Assembly (NCBI RefSeq): GCF_012328925.1
Contig: NZ_JAAXLS010000001.1
Location: forward strand, 496,001-560,000
DNA: 64,000 nucleotides
DNA from: Amycolatopsis acididurans
GTDB taxonomy: Bacteria > Actinomycetota > Actinomycetes > Mycobacteriales > Pseudonocardiaceae
Reading direction: 5' to 3'
In this document: in pieces, positions 26,475 to 35,273 of the stretch
Layout of the letters: each line of letters starts with the position of its first letter
Numbering within the stretch: the stretch's first letter is position 1
Notes under the pieces: model-generated
The model's database searches: none
Told to the model about the DNA's origin: nothing
Seen by the model: the letters and a program-made list of their open reading frames with translations, nothing else
Position numbers and translations under genes: made by a program

Positions 26475-27194
26475 CTACCGACGAACCGCCCCGCTCAGTC
26501 GGCGGCGCGCCTCATCGCTCTCGAAGCACAGCGCCTGCAATGCGGCGTCGGCGGTCCTGCGGTGATCGCCCGGTGCGGACATCGCCTCCTTCGCGTAGCG
26601 GGCCGCGGTCATCGACGCCTTGCCGAGCTCGCCCAGCAGCCGCTCCAGCGCGGCGTCGAGATCGTCGGAGACCTCGTCGACGAGACCGATCGCGAGCGCT
26701 TCGGCCGCGCCGATCCGCTTACCGGTCAGGATCAGGCGTTTCGCGGCGGAAGCGCCGACGATTCTGGGCAGCCGCACCAGCCCGCCCGCGGACGGGATGA
26801 TGCCGAGCCGGACCTCGGGCAGGCCCCAGGTGGCCGACTCCGAGGACAACCGGAAGTCACAGGCGAGCGCCAGTTCGCAGCCGCCGCCAAGGGCGTGCCC
26901 GCCGACCAGCGCGATGCTGGGCCACGGGTACTCCTCGATCGCGGTGAACAGGCGGTGGTTGACCCGCTGGAGCGCCTCCCGCCGGGTGCGCCGGGCGAGT
27001 TCGGTCAGGTCGGCACCGGAGACGAAGGTGCCGGGCACCGCGCTGCGGATCACCAGCGGCCGCTCGGCATCGGCGAACTCGTCCAGCGCCCGCTGAATAC
27101 CCGCGCTCATCTCCAGGTCGAGCGCGTTGAGCTTCGCCGGGCGATCGAGCCAGATCGTGGCGGCATGCCCGGACAACTCGGTGCGCACGGTCAT
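26475..27194 (-). CDS. enoyl-CoA hydratase/isomerase family protein
   Basis: This 239-residue crotonase-fold protein has the oxyanion-hole elements FVSGADL (about residue 65) and GGHALGGGCELALACDFR (about residue 100). The first catalytic Glu is present in LPEVRLG. At the position of the second catalytic Glu of classical hydratases (AMExxLTG) it has Arg (AAKRLILTG), so hydration may be altered. Isomerase, hydrolase or decarboxylase chemistry is possible. Start overlaps the dehydrogenase stop by four bases. Part of the leftward beta-oxidation operon. Confidence 0.8.
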   Translation of the reverse strand: MTVRTELSGHAATIWLDRPAKLNALDLEMSAGIQRALDEFADAERPLVIRSAVPGTFVSGADLTELARRTRREALQRVNHRLFTAIEEYPWPSIALVGGHALGGGCELALACDFRLSSESATWGLPEVRLGIIPSAGGLVRLPRIVGASAAKRLILTGKRIGAAEALAIGLVDEVSDDLDAALERLLGELGKASMTAARYAKEAMSAPGDHRRTADAALQALCFESDEARRRLSGAVRR

Positions 27195-28066
27195 CGCAGA
27201 TCCCCCGAACCCGGCACGCGCTTGCCGTTCTCGTCGTAGCGGTACACGCCATGCCCGGTCTTGCGGCCGAGCCTGCCCGCCTGCACAAGGCTGACCAGCA
27301 GGGGATCGGGCCGGAAGCGGTCGCCAAGCGACTCGTGCAGGCCGCGCAGCACCGACAGCCGGGTGTCCAGACCCACCAGGTCGATCAGTTCGAACGGGCC
27401 CATCGGGTGGTTGAGGCCGTGCTTGAGCGCGGTGTCGATCTCCTCGGCGCCGGCGACTCCTTCGGAGAGCATGTGGAAGGCCTCGTTGCCGATGAGCACG
27501 TTGACCCGGCTGGTGACGAAACCCGGCCGGTCCGACACGCGGACCACGACCTTGCCCGCGGACTCGCACAGCTCACGCGCCAAGGTCTCGGTCGCGGGCG
27601 CGGTCTGCAGGCCGCACACCATCTCGACCAGGTCCATCCGGTGCACGGGGTTGAAGAAGTGCAGCCCGATGACCCGCTCCGGGCCGGGCACACCGGCGGC
27701 GATGGCGGTGATCGGCAGCGCCGAGGTGTTGCTCGCCAGCACGGTGTCCCGGCCGGTCACCGCCGCGACATCGGTCAGCATCCGGTGCTTGAGGTCCAGG
27801 TCCTCCGGTACGGCCTCGATGACCAGGCCCGCGCCGGTGAAGGCGCTCACCTCGCCCGCCGGTTCGATGCGTTCGAGCAGGTCGAGGCCGGGGCCGCCGC
27901 CCTTACGTGCCGCGCGTTCCAGGCCGGCGCGGATCGTGGCGTGCCCGCGCTCCGCGGTCGCCTGGTCGACGTCGCACAGGACCACCGCGTGCCCGGCCGC
28001 GGCGAAGACCTGCGCGATGCCGCGGCCCATGATCCCCGCGCCGAGCACGCCCACTGTGGAGCTCAT
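27191..28066 (-). CDS. 3-hydroxyacyl-CoA dehydrogenase
   Basis: The 291-residue product has VGVLGAGIMGRGIAQ as the NAD motif at the very N-terminus, ASNTSALPI, the catalytic His in GLHFFNPVH, and a C-terminal 3HCDH domain. It oxidises (3S)-hydroxyacyl-CoA to 3-ketoacyl-CoA, or acts on 3-hydroxybutyryl-CoA. The ATG at 28066 has GGAGG five bases upstream; an earlier in-frame TTG would place that site inside the gene. It is the first gene of the leftward operon and its promoter lies in the divergent gap before 28176. Confidence 0.9.
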   Translation of the reverse strand: MSSTVGVLGAGIMGRGIAQVFAAAGHAVVLCDVDQATAERGHATIRAGLERAARKGGGPGLDLLERIEPAGEVSAFTGAGLVIEAVPEDLDLKHRMLTDVAAVTGRDTVLASNTSALPITAIAAGVPGPERVIGLHFFNPVHRMDLVEMVCGLQTAPATETLARELCESAGKVVVRVSDRPGFVTSRVNVLIGNEAFHMLSEGVAGAEEIDTALKHGLNHPMGPFELIDLVGLDTRLSVLRGLHESLGDRFRPDPLLVSLVQAGRLGRKTGHGVYRYDENGKRVPGSGDLR

Positions 28067-28175
28067 TGCGTCCTCCAATCTTCGTTGACCAGATCATCGT
28101 ATTGCATAGACGGCATTTTATAAATTGTGTACTGTCACCTCCCGGTGATCCCGCGAGGAAGCAGGAGGGAACCGC
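28067..28175. promoter_or_regulatory. divergent promoter region between the beta-oxidation and MmgE/PrpD clusters
   Basis: This 109-bp gap contains the most AT-rich stretch nearby (28090-28135), including TTTATAAA. For the leftward operon a promoter can be drawn with -35 TTTATA (complement of 28119-28124) and -10 TACGAT (complement of 28096-28101), 17 bp apart. I cannot place the rightward promoter with confidence; CAGGAGGG before 28176 is its ribosome site. Confidence 0.45.
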
Positions 28176-29510
28176 ATGGGCGAGCCGGGCCGCGACTGGG
28201 TGGCGGCGCTGAGCATGGCAGGAGAGGCCGATCTGTCCGATCGTGAGCGCACGGCGCTCGCGGTCCTGATCGCCGACGCACTGGGCATAGCGGGTGCGGG
28301 CCGCACCGCACCCGGGGTGGCGGACGCGTTGTCCTGCTGGGAAAACGACCTGGGTACCGGAGCGGTCCGGCTGCCGTGGACGAGGGCGAGCCTGCCCGCG
28401 CCCGCCGCGGCCGCGGCACTGGCGGCGCTCATCCACGCCTGGGACTTCGATGACACCCACGATTCGGCGGTGGTGCACACGAGCTGTGTCGCACTGCCGT
28501 CGGCGCTGGCAGTGGCGCTGGCGCACGGCCGCTCCGGCGCCGACGCCGCCGCCGGGGTGGTTGCCGGGGTGCAGGTGCTCGCCCGCGTCGCCGCCGCGAT
28601 CGGCGGGCAGCGCGGAATGATCCGCACCGCCGCGCTGGGCGCACTCGGCGCGGCCGCTGCGGCGGCCCGCACGCTGGGTCTGGACGAGGAACGTTTCACC
28701 AGCGCACTCGGGCTCGCGCTGCCCGCGACGGGTTCGGCGATGACCCGGCAGGTGGTCGCCGAGGGTTCACCGGCCAAACGGCTGCAGCCCTCGCTCGCCG
28801 TGCAGGCCGGGGTGTCGGCCGCGCTGCTGGCCAACCGCGGAGTGCGCGGTCCGATGAGCTGGCTCGACGGGGACTACGGGATCCTGGCGCTGCGCGAGGA
28901 CGGCGACAGTGCCGCCGCGTTCGCCGGAATCCGGGCGCCCGGCTGGGAAATCGCTCAGCTTTCGCTCAAGCCCTATCCCGCCTGCCGCTACACTCACGCC
29001 GCGATCGACGCCGTGCTCGGCGCCCGCGCCGAGGGCCTGGACACCGCCGTCGTGCACGTGCCTGCCGGGCAGGCCTACGCGCTGGTGGCGCGGCCGTTCC
29101 AGTGGCGCGGGCAGCCGGTCGCCGACGTACAGTTCTCGATTCCCTGGCTGGTCGCCGCCGCGCTGCGCGAGGGCCGGGTCGACCTGAGCAGCCTGCGTGA
29201 GCCAGTGCTGACCGATCCGGAGATCGAGCGGCTCGCCGCGCGGATCCACGTCGAGCAGGACCTTCCCGCCCAGGTCGGCATGGCGCCCGCCGAAGTCGAC
29301 CTGCGCTACGTCGACGGCACCACGATGCGCCGGCACGCGGAGATGCCGGGCTCACCGGCGCATCCGCTGACCATCGAGCAGGTCGAGGCCAAGATCGCCG
29401 CCTGCGTACCGGATCCCGCGGCGGTTTCGAAGCTCGCCACCGGACTCGCCGGGCTCGGCGCCGGCGAGCTTCGCGCCGCACTGTCCACGATCGACACACA
29501 GGAGAGTTGA
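28176..29510 (+). CDS. MmgE/PrpD-family protein (3)
   Basis: The 444-residue product has HAWDFDDTHDSAVVHTSC near residue 85 and SLKPYPACRYTHAAIDA near residue 265, both family signatures. The small C-terminal domain is present. It is a third paralogue in the window and the first gene of a six- or seven-gene CoA-acid operon, overlapping the acyl-CoA dehydrogenase by one base. The family covers polycarboxylate dehydratases, decarboxylases and epimerases. The setting with CoA-transferase and acyl-CoA dehydrogenase suggests processing of a branched dicarboxylic acid, an inference only. Confidence 0.8.
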   Translation: MGEPGRDWVAALSMAGEADLSDRERTALAVLIADALGIAGAGRTAPGVADALSCWENDLGTGAVRLPWTRASLPAPAAAAALAALIHAWDFDDTHDSAVVHTSCVALPSALAVALAHGRSGADAAAGVVAGVQVLARVAAAIGGQRGMIRTAALGALGAAAAAARTLGLDEERFTSALGLALPATGSAMTRQVVAEGSPAKRLQPSLAVQAGVSAALLANRGVRGPMSWLDGDYGILALREDGDSAAAFAGIRAPGWEIAQLSLKPYPACRYTHAAIDAVLGARAEGLDTAVVHVPAGQAYALVARPFQWRGQPVADVQFSIPWLVAAALREGRVDLSSLREPVLTDPEIERLAARIHVEQDLPAQVGMAPAEVDLRYVDGTTMRRHAEMPGSPAHPLTIEQVEAKIAACVPDPAAVSKLATGLAGLGAGELRAALSTIDTQES

Positions 29511-30664
29511 TGGATTTCTCGCTCACCCCCGAACAGCAAGCCCTGCGCGACTCGGTGACGACGCTGGCCCGGCGCGAGTTCGCCGGCCGCGCCTTCACCC
29601 GCGACAGCTTCGCCTGGGACAGCCTCAAAACCCTGGCCGACAACGGGTTCACCGGCCTGACCATCCCCGAGGCCGACGGCGGCCAGGGTGCCTCGCTACT
29701 GGAGGCGGTGCTGGTCATGCAGGCCGTGACGAAGGTCTGCCCGCACAGCGGCGACGCCGTGCAGGCCAGCAACTTCGGTGCCATCCGGCAGATCGCGAAC
29801 TTCGGCACGCCCCGGGTCAAGCAGGAGGTGCTCGCCAAGCTGCTGCGCGGCGAGGGCCTGGTCAGCGCCGGCATGAGCGAACCCGAAGCCGGGTCGGCGC
29901 TGACGGACATGCGCACCACGGCCCGCTACGACGGCGATTCGGTCGTCCTCAATGGACAGAAGTGCTGGAACTCGCACGGCCCGGAGATCACCCATTCCGT
30001 GGTGTGGTGCCGGTTCGGCCCGAAGACCCGCGACATCGGCGCGGTCGTCGTCCCCGTCGACGCGCCCGGCTTCAGCCGCGGCAGGCCCGAGCGGTACATG
30101 TCCGGCGAAGCGCACTGCACGCTCAACTTCGACGAGTGCCGCGTGCCCCGCGACTACGTGCTGGCCGATTCCGGGGCGGTCAAGAAGATGCTGTCGATCT
30201 TCGGCGTGGAGCGGCTCGGCAACGCCTCCCGCGCGCTGGCCCTGGCCGAGACGGCGTTCGAGCGGGCGGTCGAGCATGTCAAGCAGCGCAAGCAGTTCGG
30301 CAGGCCGCTGATGGAGTTCCAGGGCCTGCAGTGGAAGTTCGCGGACATGCGGATCAAGCTCGACTCGGCGAAGATGCTGATCTACCGCGCGGTGGCGGGC
30401 GCCGAGGGCGAGACGCCGGACCCGGTCGAGGCCGCGATCGCCAAGGCACACACCAACGAGGTCGCCTTCGCCGTCGCCAACGACGCACTGCAGGCCTTCG
30501 GCGCGTCCGGCTACTCGACCGATCTGCCGATGGAGTACTTCGTGCGCCGCATCCGCGGCTGGATGATCGCGGGCGGCTCGGTGGAGATCCTGCGCAACAC
30601 GATCGCGCAGGACGTCTTCGGCGAGCGGTTCAGCCAGCGCCGCCCGGTCGCGGAGGTGCGCTGA
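29510..30664 (+). CDS. acyl-CoA dehydrogenase (1)
   Basis: This 384-residue flavoprotein has the ACAD layout: FTGLTIPEADGG, SAGMSEPEAGSALTDM (FAD/substrate loop), a beta domain, and the C-terminal helices with RKQFGRPLMEFQ. At the place of the usual catalytic Glu in the EGTxEIxR motif it has IAGGSVEIL, i.e. no Glu. It does have Glu234 in GVERLGNA, where isovaleryl-CoA dehydrogenase carries its base. It is thus probably active on a branched or otherwise unusual acyl-CoA. ATG overlaps the preceding stop. Confidence 0.85.
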   Translation: MDFSLTPEQQALRDSVTTLARREFAGRAFTRDSFAWDSLKTLADNGFTGLTIPEADGGQGASLLEAVLVMQAVTKVCPHSGDAVQASNFGAIRQIANFGTPRVKQEVLAKLLRGEGLVSAGMSEPEAGSALTDMRTTARYDGDSVVLNGQKCWNSHGPEITHSVVWCRFGPKTRDIGAVVVPVDAPGFSRGRPERYMSGEAHCTLNFDECRVPRDYVLADSGAVKKMLSIFGVERLGNASRALALAETAFERAVEHVKQRKQFGRPLMEFQGLQWKFADMRIKLDSAKMLIYRAVAGAEGETPDPVEAAIAKAHTNEVAFAVANDALQAFGASGYSTDLPMEYFVRRIRGWMIAGGSVEILRNTIAQDVFGERFSQRRPVAEVR

Positions 30665-31992
30665 TGCTGACCGCCGCGGTCACGGAGTTCGCCGCGCGGC
30701 TGCGCGAGGAGCCGCTGCCCCCGGAGGTGGTCGCGCACGTCAAGCGGCTGCTGCTGGACTACCTCGGCGGTGTCGTCGCCGCGTCCCGCTATCCGACCGC
30801 CAAGCTGGTCGCCGGATACGCGGCCGTGGCCCACGCGGGTGGCGACGCCACCGCGGTCGGCTTCGGGCCGCTGACGGCCGAGGGTGCGGCGCTGGTCAAC
30901 GGCACCGCCGCGCACAGCCTGGAGGTCGACGACGGCTACACACCGGGCAGCGTGCATCCCAGCGCGGTGGCCTTTCCGGCGGTGATCGCGGCGGCCGAGC
31001 GGCACGGCGCCTCGCCGGAGCGGCTGCTCGCCGGAGCCGCGGTCGCGCTCGAACTGACCTGCCGCCTGGCCGCGTCCGGTCATCCGGCCACCTGGCGCAA
31101 CGGGTTCCACAACACCCCGCTCGCGGGCGTCGTCGCGGGAGCCGCGGGAGTGTCGACCGTGCTGGGCCTGGACGCGAGGGTGACCGAGCACGCGCTGGGC
31201 ATCGCCGCGTCGCACGCCGGCGGCCTGTTCGCCTTCCTCGGCCAGGACGCCGAGGTCAAACGCCTGCACGCGGGCAAGGCCGCACGGGACGCGGTCGCCA
31301 GCGCCGAGCTGGCGGCACGCGGGCTCACCGGCCCTGCCGGCGTCCTCGAAGGCACGAAGGGCTACTTCGAAGCGTTCGCACACGGCGACTACGACCCGGA
31401 CGTGCTCACCGGTGGGCTCGGCACGCAGTGGGCGATGCTGCGCACCTACGTCAAGCCCTATCCGTGCTGCCGCCACCTGCATGGGCCGATCGACGCCGCG
31501 CTGCGCCTGCGGGAGCACGGCCTCGACGGGATCACGCGCATCACCGTCGGCACCTACACCGTCGCCTCCCACCACAACGCGTCCACAGTGGACAGCTTCC
31601 TCGCCGCGCAGATGAGCATCCCGTACGCCCTCGCGGTCGCGCTGCTGTGCGGCGAGGTCGGACTGGCCGAATTCGGCGATGAGACCCGCGCCCGGCCCGA
31701 CGTGCGCGCGCTGGCCGCGAAGGTCGAGGTGAACGCCGACCCGGCGGCCGACGCCGTGTACCCGAAGGAGCGCCCGTCACTGGTCACGGTGTTCGCGGAA
31801 GGCCGGGAGCCGGCCGCCCTGCGCGTGGCCCAGCCGTACGGCGAACCGGACAACCCGGTCTCCGACGAGGCGCTCGAAGCGAAGTTCCGGCGGCTGTGCA
31901 CGTCGGTGCTCGGCGAGGCCGGGGCCGGTGCGGCGATCGAGGCGATCCGTGAGCTGAAGGACCTGTCGTTCCTGCCCAGGCTGGGCATATGA
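30664..31992 (+). CDS. MmgE/PrpD-family protein (4)
   Basis: This is a 442-residue fourth member of the family, with HSLEVDDGYTPGSVHPSAV near residue 85 (Thr-His of DDTH replaced by Gly-Tyr) and VKPYPCCRHLHGPIDA near residue 265. Its start and stop overlap both neighbours by one and four bases, so it is translated together with the acyl-CoA dehydrogenase and CoA-transferase. Differences in the N-terminal motif between the four copies suggest different substrates rather than redundancy. Confidence 0.8.
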   Translation: MLTAAVTEFAARLREEPLPPEVVAHVKRLLLDYLGGVVAASRYPTAKLVAGYAAVAHAGGDATAVGFGPLTAEGAALVNGTAAHSLEVDDGYTPGSVHPSAVAFPAVIAAAERHGASPERLLAGAAVALELTCRLAASGHPATWRNGFHNTPLAGVVAGAAGVSTVLGLDARVTEHALGIAASHAGGLFAFLGQDAEVKRLHAGKAARDAVASAELAARGLTGPAGVLEGTKGYFEAFAHGDYDPDVLTGGLGTQWAMLRTYVKPYPCCRHLHGPIDAALRLREHGLDGITRITVGTYTVASHHNASTVDSFLAAQMSIPYALAVALLCGEVGLAEFGDETRARPDVRALAAKVEVNADPAADAVYPKERPSLVTVFAEGREPAALRVAQPYGEPDNPVSDEALEAKFRRLCTSVLGEAGAGAAIEAIRELKDLSFLPRLGI

Positions 31993-33170
31993 AACCGTTG
32001 CGGGGACAGCGAATCGTCGAGGTAGCGACCTACGTCGCCGCCCCGTCGGGCGCGCTCGCGCTGGCCCGGCTCGGCGCCGACGTGGTGCGGGTCGACCCAC
32101 TCGGCGGCGCCAGCGATCACCACCGCTGGCCGGTGGCGCCCAACGGCGGCAGCCTCTACTGGACCGGGCTCAACAAGGGCAAGCGCTCGGTCATCGTCGA
32201 CCTGCGCTCGCCACGGGGGCAGGAACTCGTGACCGCCCTCGTCGCCGAACGCGGCACGCTGCTGGACAACACCGTCGGCTGGGACTGGCTCGCGCACGAC
32301 CGGCTCACCGCGCGGCGGCCCGATCTCGTGCACGTCCGCGTGCAGGGCCGTCCCGACGGGGCCCCGGCGCTGGACTACACGGCCAACGCCGCGGCAGGCG
32401 TGCCGTCGGTGACCGGGCCGGCGGGGGAGGACGGGCCGGTGAACCACCAGCTTCCCGCGTGGGACCTGCTCACCGGCGCGCATGCCGCCAACGCCGTGCT
32501 GGCCGGGCTGCTGCACCGGGCCACGACCGGTGAGGGCGTTTACGCCGAGATCGCACTGTCCGATGTGGCCCTCGGCGCGGTCGCCGACCTTGGCTGGCTC
32601 GGTGAGGCACAGCTGAAGAACGTGGACCGGCCCAAACAGGGCAACCACATCTACGGCAGCTTCGGCACCGCGCTGCGCACGGCCGACGGCGAGTACGTGA
32701 TGGTCGTCGCGATGACCGGCCGCCAGTGGCGGGCGCTGCGGGAGGCGACCGGCACGACCGAGGCGATGGCGCGGCTGGCCACCACTTCCGGGCTCGACCT
32801 CGACGTCGAGGAGAACCGGTACCGCCTGCGGGAGGAGATCGCCGCGGAACTGGCGCGCTGGTTCGCCGAACGTGACCTGGAGACGGTCGCGAAGACGTTC
32901 GACGGCACCCGCGTGCTGTGGCAGCCCTACCGGTCGCTGAGCGGTCTCGCCCGCGAACCCGGGGAGGCGCTGCTCGGCGAGATCGACCAGCCGGGTATCG
33001 GGCCGGTGCTCGCCGCCCGCGGTGCCGTGCGCTGGCCGGGCTCCACAGTGGAGGAGATCGTGCCCGCGCCGGTGCTCGGTGCCCACACCCACGAGGTGCT
33101 CGCGGGCGAACTCGGGCTGTCACACAAGGAAATCGGAGCACTCGTGGACGAAGGGGTCATCCAGCGATGA
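31989..33170 (+). CDS. class III CoA-transferase (CaiB/BaiF), resembling 2-methylfumaryl-CoA isomerase
   Basis: The 393-residue product has the family start (VEVATYVAAPSGALALARLGADVVRVDP) and the catalytic Asp159 in PAWDLLTGAHAA. The segment GGSLYWTGLNKGKRSVIVDL reminds me of proteins labelled 2-methylfumaryl-CoA isomerase, which move CoA between the two carboxyls of mesaconate. That specificity is memory-based and not certain. A general role is transfer of CoA onto the acid handled by the MmgE/PrpD and acyl-CoA dehydrogenase neighbours. Both ends overlap neighbouring genes by four bases. Confidence 0.8.
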   Translation: MKPLRGQRIVEVATYVAAPSGALALARLGADVVRVDPLGGASDHHRWPVAPNGGSLYWTGLNKGKRSVIVDLRSPRGQELVTALVAERGTLLDNTVGWDWLAHDRLTARRPDLVHVRVQGRPDGAPALDYTANAAAGVPSVTGPAGEDGPVNHQLPAWDLLTGAHAANAVLAGLLHRATTGEGVYAEIALSDVALGAVADLGWLGEAQLKNVDRPKQGNHIYGSFGTALRTADGEYVMVVAMTGRQWRALREATGTTEAMARLATTSGLDLDVEENRYRLREEIAAELARWFAERDLETVAKTFDGTRVLWQPYRSLSGLAREPGEALLGEIDQPGIGPVLAARGAVRWPGSTVEEIVPAPVLGAHTHEVLAGELGLSHKEIGALVDEGVIQR

Positions 33171-35230
33171 CGGAACGAAACGCGCCGGCGGCGCTCATGT
33201 GGCCCGGGAGCGTCGCGCTCGTCGGCGCCTCCGACGATCCCGCCAAGACGAACTCGCGGCCGTTGCGGTACCTGCGTGCCGCGGGATTTCAGGGACGCGT
33301 CTACCCGGTGAACCCGCGCCGCGACACCGTGGGTGGGGAACGGTGCTGGCCGTCGCTGGCCGAGCTGCCCGAGGTGCCCGACCACGTGTACGTGATGACG
33401 AGCACGGAAGCGGCCATCGAGACGGTCGCGGAGTGCGGCAGGCTCGGCGTCCCAGTCGCGACCGTGCTCGCGAGTGGTTTCGGTGAGGAAGGCGAGGAAG
33501 GCCGGGAGCGGGAGGCGCGGCTGCGCGCCGCCGCGGGGTCCACCCGGATTCTGGGTCCGAGTAGCCTCGGCGCGATCAATCCGCGCAGCGGGATGCTGCT
33601 GACCGCCAACGCGGCCTTCGCCGAAGCCGACCTGGCACCGGGCCGGGTTTTCGTCGCGTCCCATTCGGGCAGCGTGATCGGCGCACTGGTCTCGCGCGGC
33701 AAGGAACGCGGAATCTCGTTCGCGGGACTGGTGTCCACCGGCGGCGAGGCGGATCTCAGCCTCGGCGAGATCTGCCTGTCCACCGTGGACGACGACGGGA
33801 TCGGTTCCTACGCGCTGTTCATGGAATCGCTGCAGCACAGCGACCAGCTCGCCCGGTTCGCGAGCGCGGCCGCCGAGCGTGGCAAACCGGTCGTGGTGTA
33901 CAAGCTCGGCCGTTCGGCGCAGGGCGCGCAGCTGTCGGTGTCGCACACCGGGGCGCTGGCCGGTTCCGACGAGGAGGCCGACGCGTTCTTCCGGGCCGCC
34001 GCGATCAGCCGGGTCGACAACCTGGAGGCGCTGATCGAGGCCCCCGCGCTGCTGGAACGCGTCGCACCGGGCAAGGGTGCCGCGGACTTCCGCGTCGGGG
34101 TGCTCACCACCACCGGCGGCGGTGCGGCGCTCATCGTCGACCAGCTCGGCCTGCGCGGGGTCCACGTCCGTGCCCCATCGGCACCGCTGCGGAAGCGGAT
34201 CCAGGACCTGGGCGCGCCCATCACCGACAGCATCGTGATGGACCTGACCCTGGCCGGCGCCAAGCACGAGATCGTCAGCGGCACACTGGACGCGTTGCAG
34301 CGCAGCGGCGAGTTCGACGTGGTCGTGATGGTCGTCGGCTCCTCGGCGCGGTTCCATCCCGAACTCGCGGTGCGCGCCGTCATCGAGCGCGCGGACGGGC
34401 CGACCCCGCTCGCCGCGTTCGCGGTGCCCGACGCGCCGAAGGCACTGGCTGCGCTCGGGGAGGCCGGGGTCCCCGCGTTCCGCACCCCGGAGTCCATTGT
34501 GGAGGCCATCACCGCGGCTGCGACCCGCCCGGCGTCGGCGCGGATCGGTCCCGGCACCCGGCCGGGCACCGACGGCGAGCGGCGGGTGCTGGACGAGCTG
34601 GACTCCTACCGGCTGCTGGACAAGGTCGGCATCGCGGCACAGCCGGCGGTGGAGGTCGTGACGGCGGAGGCCGCGCAGGGCCGGGTGCCGGACGGGATCC
34701 GCTACCCGGTCGCCGTCAAGGTGCTGTCCGCGGCGATCGCGCACAAGACCGACGCCGGTGGCGTCGTGCTCGGCGTGGCCGGGGACGAGCAGCTGGTCGC
34801 GGCGGCCCGCGAGATCGAAGAACGGGTCGGGCCCGCCGCGGATCGCCTGCTGGTCACCGAGATGGCACCGTCCGGAGTGGACGCCCTGGTCGGCTACCGG
34901 GTCAGTCCCGAGGCCGGACCGTTGATCATGGTCGCGGCCGGCGGGGTCATGGCCGAGCTGTACCGCGATTCGAGTCTCCGGCTCGCGCCGGTCGACCTGG
35001 TCACCGCGCACGAGATGATCCGCGAGGTCAAGGGCCTGGCACCGGTCGTCGGCTACCGCGGCAGTCAGGGCGATGCCGACGCGCTCGCCAGGGCGATCGT
35101 CGCACTGTCCACTTTGGCCGAATCCGCGCCGTCGGTACTGGAGGCGGAGGTCAACCCACTGCGGGTCTATGGCCGGGGCGAGGGCGCGACCGCGCTCGAC
35201 GCGCTGGTCTGCGTCACCGAAAACAACTGA
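33167..35230 (+). CDS. ADP-forming acyl-CoA synthetase (acetate-CoA ligase family)
   Basis: This 687-residue protein contains a CoA-binding Rossmann domain (about 1-140, VALVGASDDPAK) and two succinyl-CoA-ligase-like domains with the phosphohistidine His260 in SHTGALAGS. A C-terminal ATP-grasp domain (about 470-687, VKVLSAAIAHKTDAGG) completes the alpha-beta fusion of ADP-forming acyl-CoA synthetases. It activates an acid to its CoA thioester with ATP, or runs in reverse to make ATP. It could activate the pathway acid before the CoA-transferase and acyl-CoA dehydrogenase act. Confidence 0.85.
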   Translation: MTERNAPAALMWPGSVALVGASDDPAKTNSRPLRYLRAAGFQGRVYPVNPRRDTVGGERCWPSLAELPEVPDHVYVMTSTEAAIETVAECGRLGVPVATVLASGFGEEGEEGREREARLRAAAGSTRILGPSSLGAINPRSGMLLTANAAFAEADLAPGRVFVASHSGSVIGALVSRGKERGISFAGLVSTGGEADLSLGEICLSTVDDDGIGSYALFMESLQHSDQLARFASAAAERGKPVVVYKLGRSAQGAQLSVSHTGALAGSDEEADAFFRAAAISRVDNLEALIEAPALLERVAPGKGAADFRVGVLTTTGGGAALIVDQLGLRGVHVRAPSAPLRKRIQDLGAPITDSIVMDLTLAGAKHEIVSGTLDALQRSGEFDVVVMVVGSSARFHPELAVRAVIERADGPTPLAAFAVPDAPKALAALGEAGVPAFRTPESIVEAITAAATRPASARIGPGTRPGTDGERRVLDELDSYRLLDKVGIAAQPAVEVVTAEAAQGRVPDGIRYPVAVKVLSAAIAHKTDAGGVVLGVAGDEQLVAAAREIEERVGPAADRLLVTEMAPSGVDALVGYRVSPEAGPLIMVAAGGVMAELYRDSSLRLAPVDLVTAHEMIREVKGLAPVVGYRGSQGDADALARAIVALSTLAESAPSVLEAEVNPLRVYGRGEGATALDALVCVTENN

Positions 35231-35273
35231 AAAAGCCACACCCTGTCTCACCGTCGAGCGGAGGTTTGTTCCC

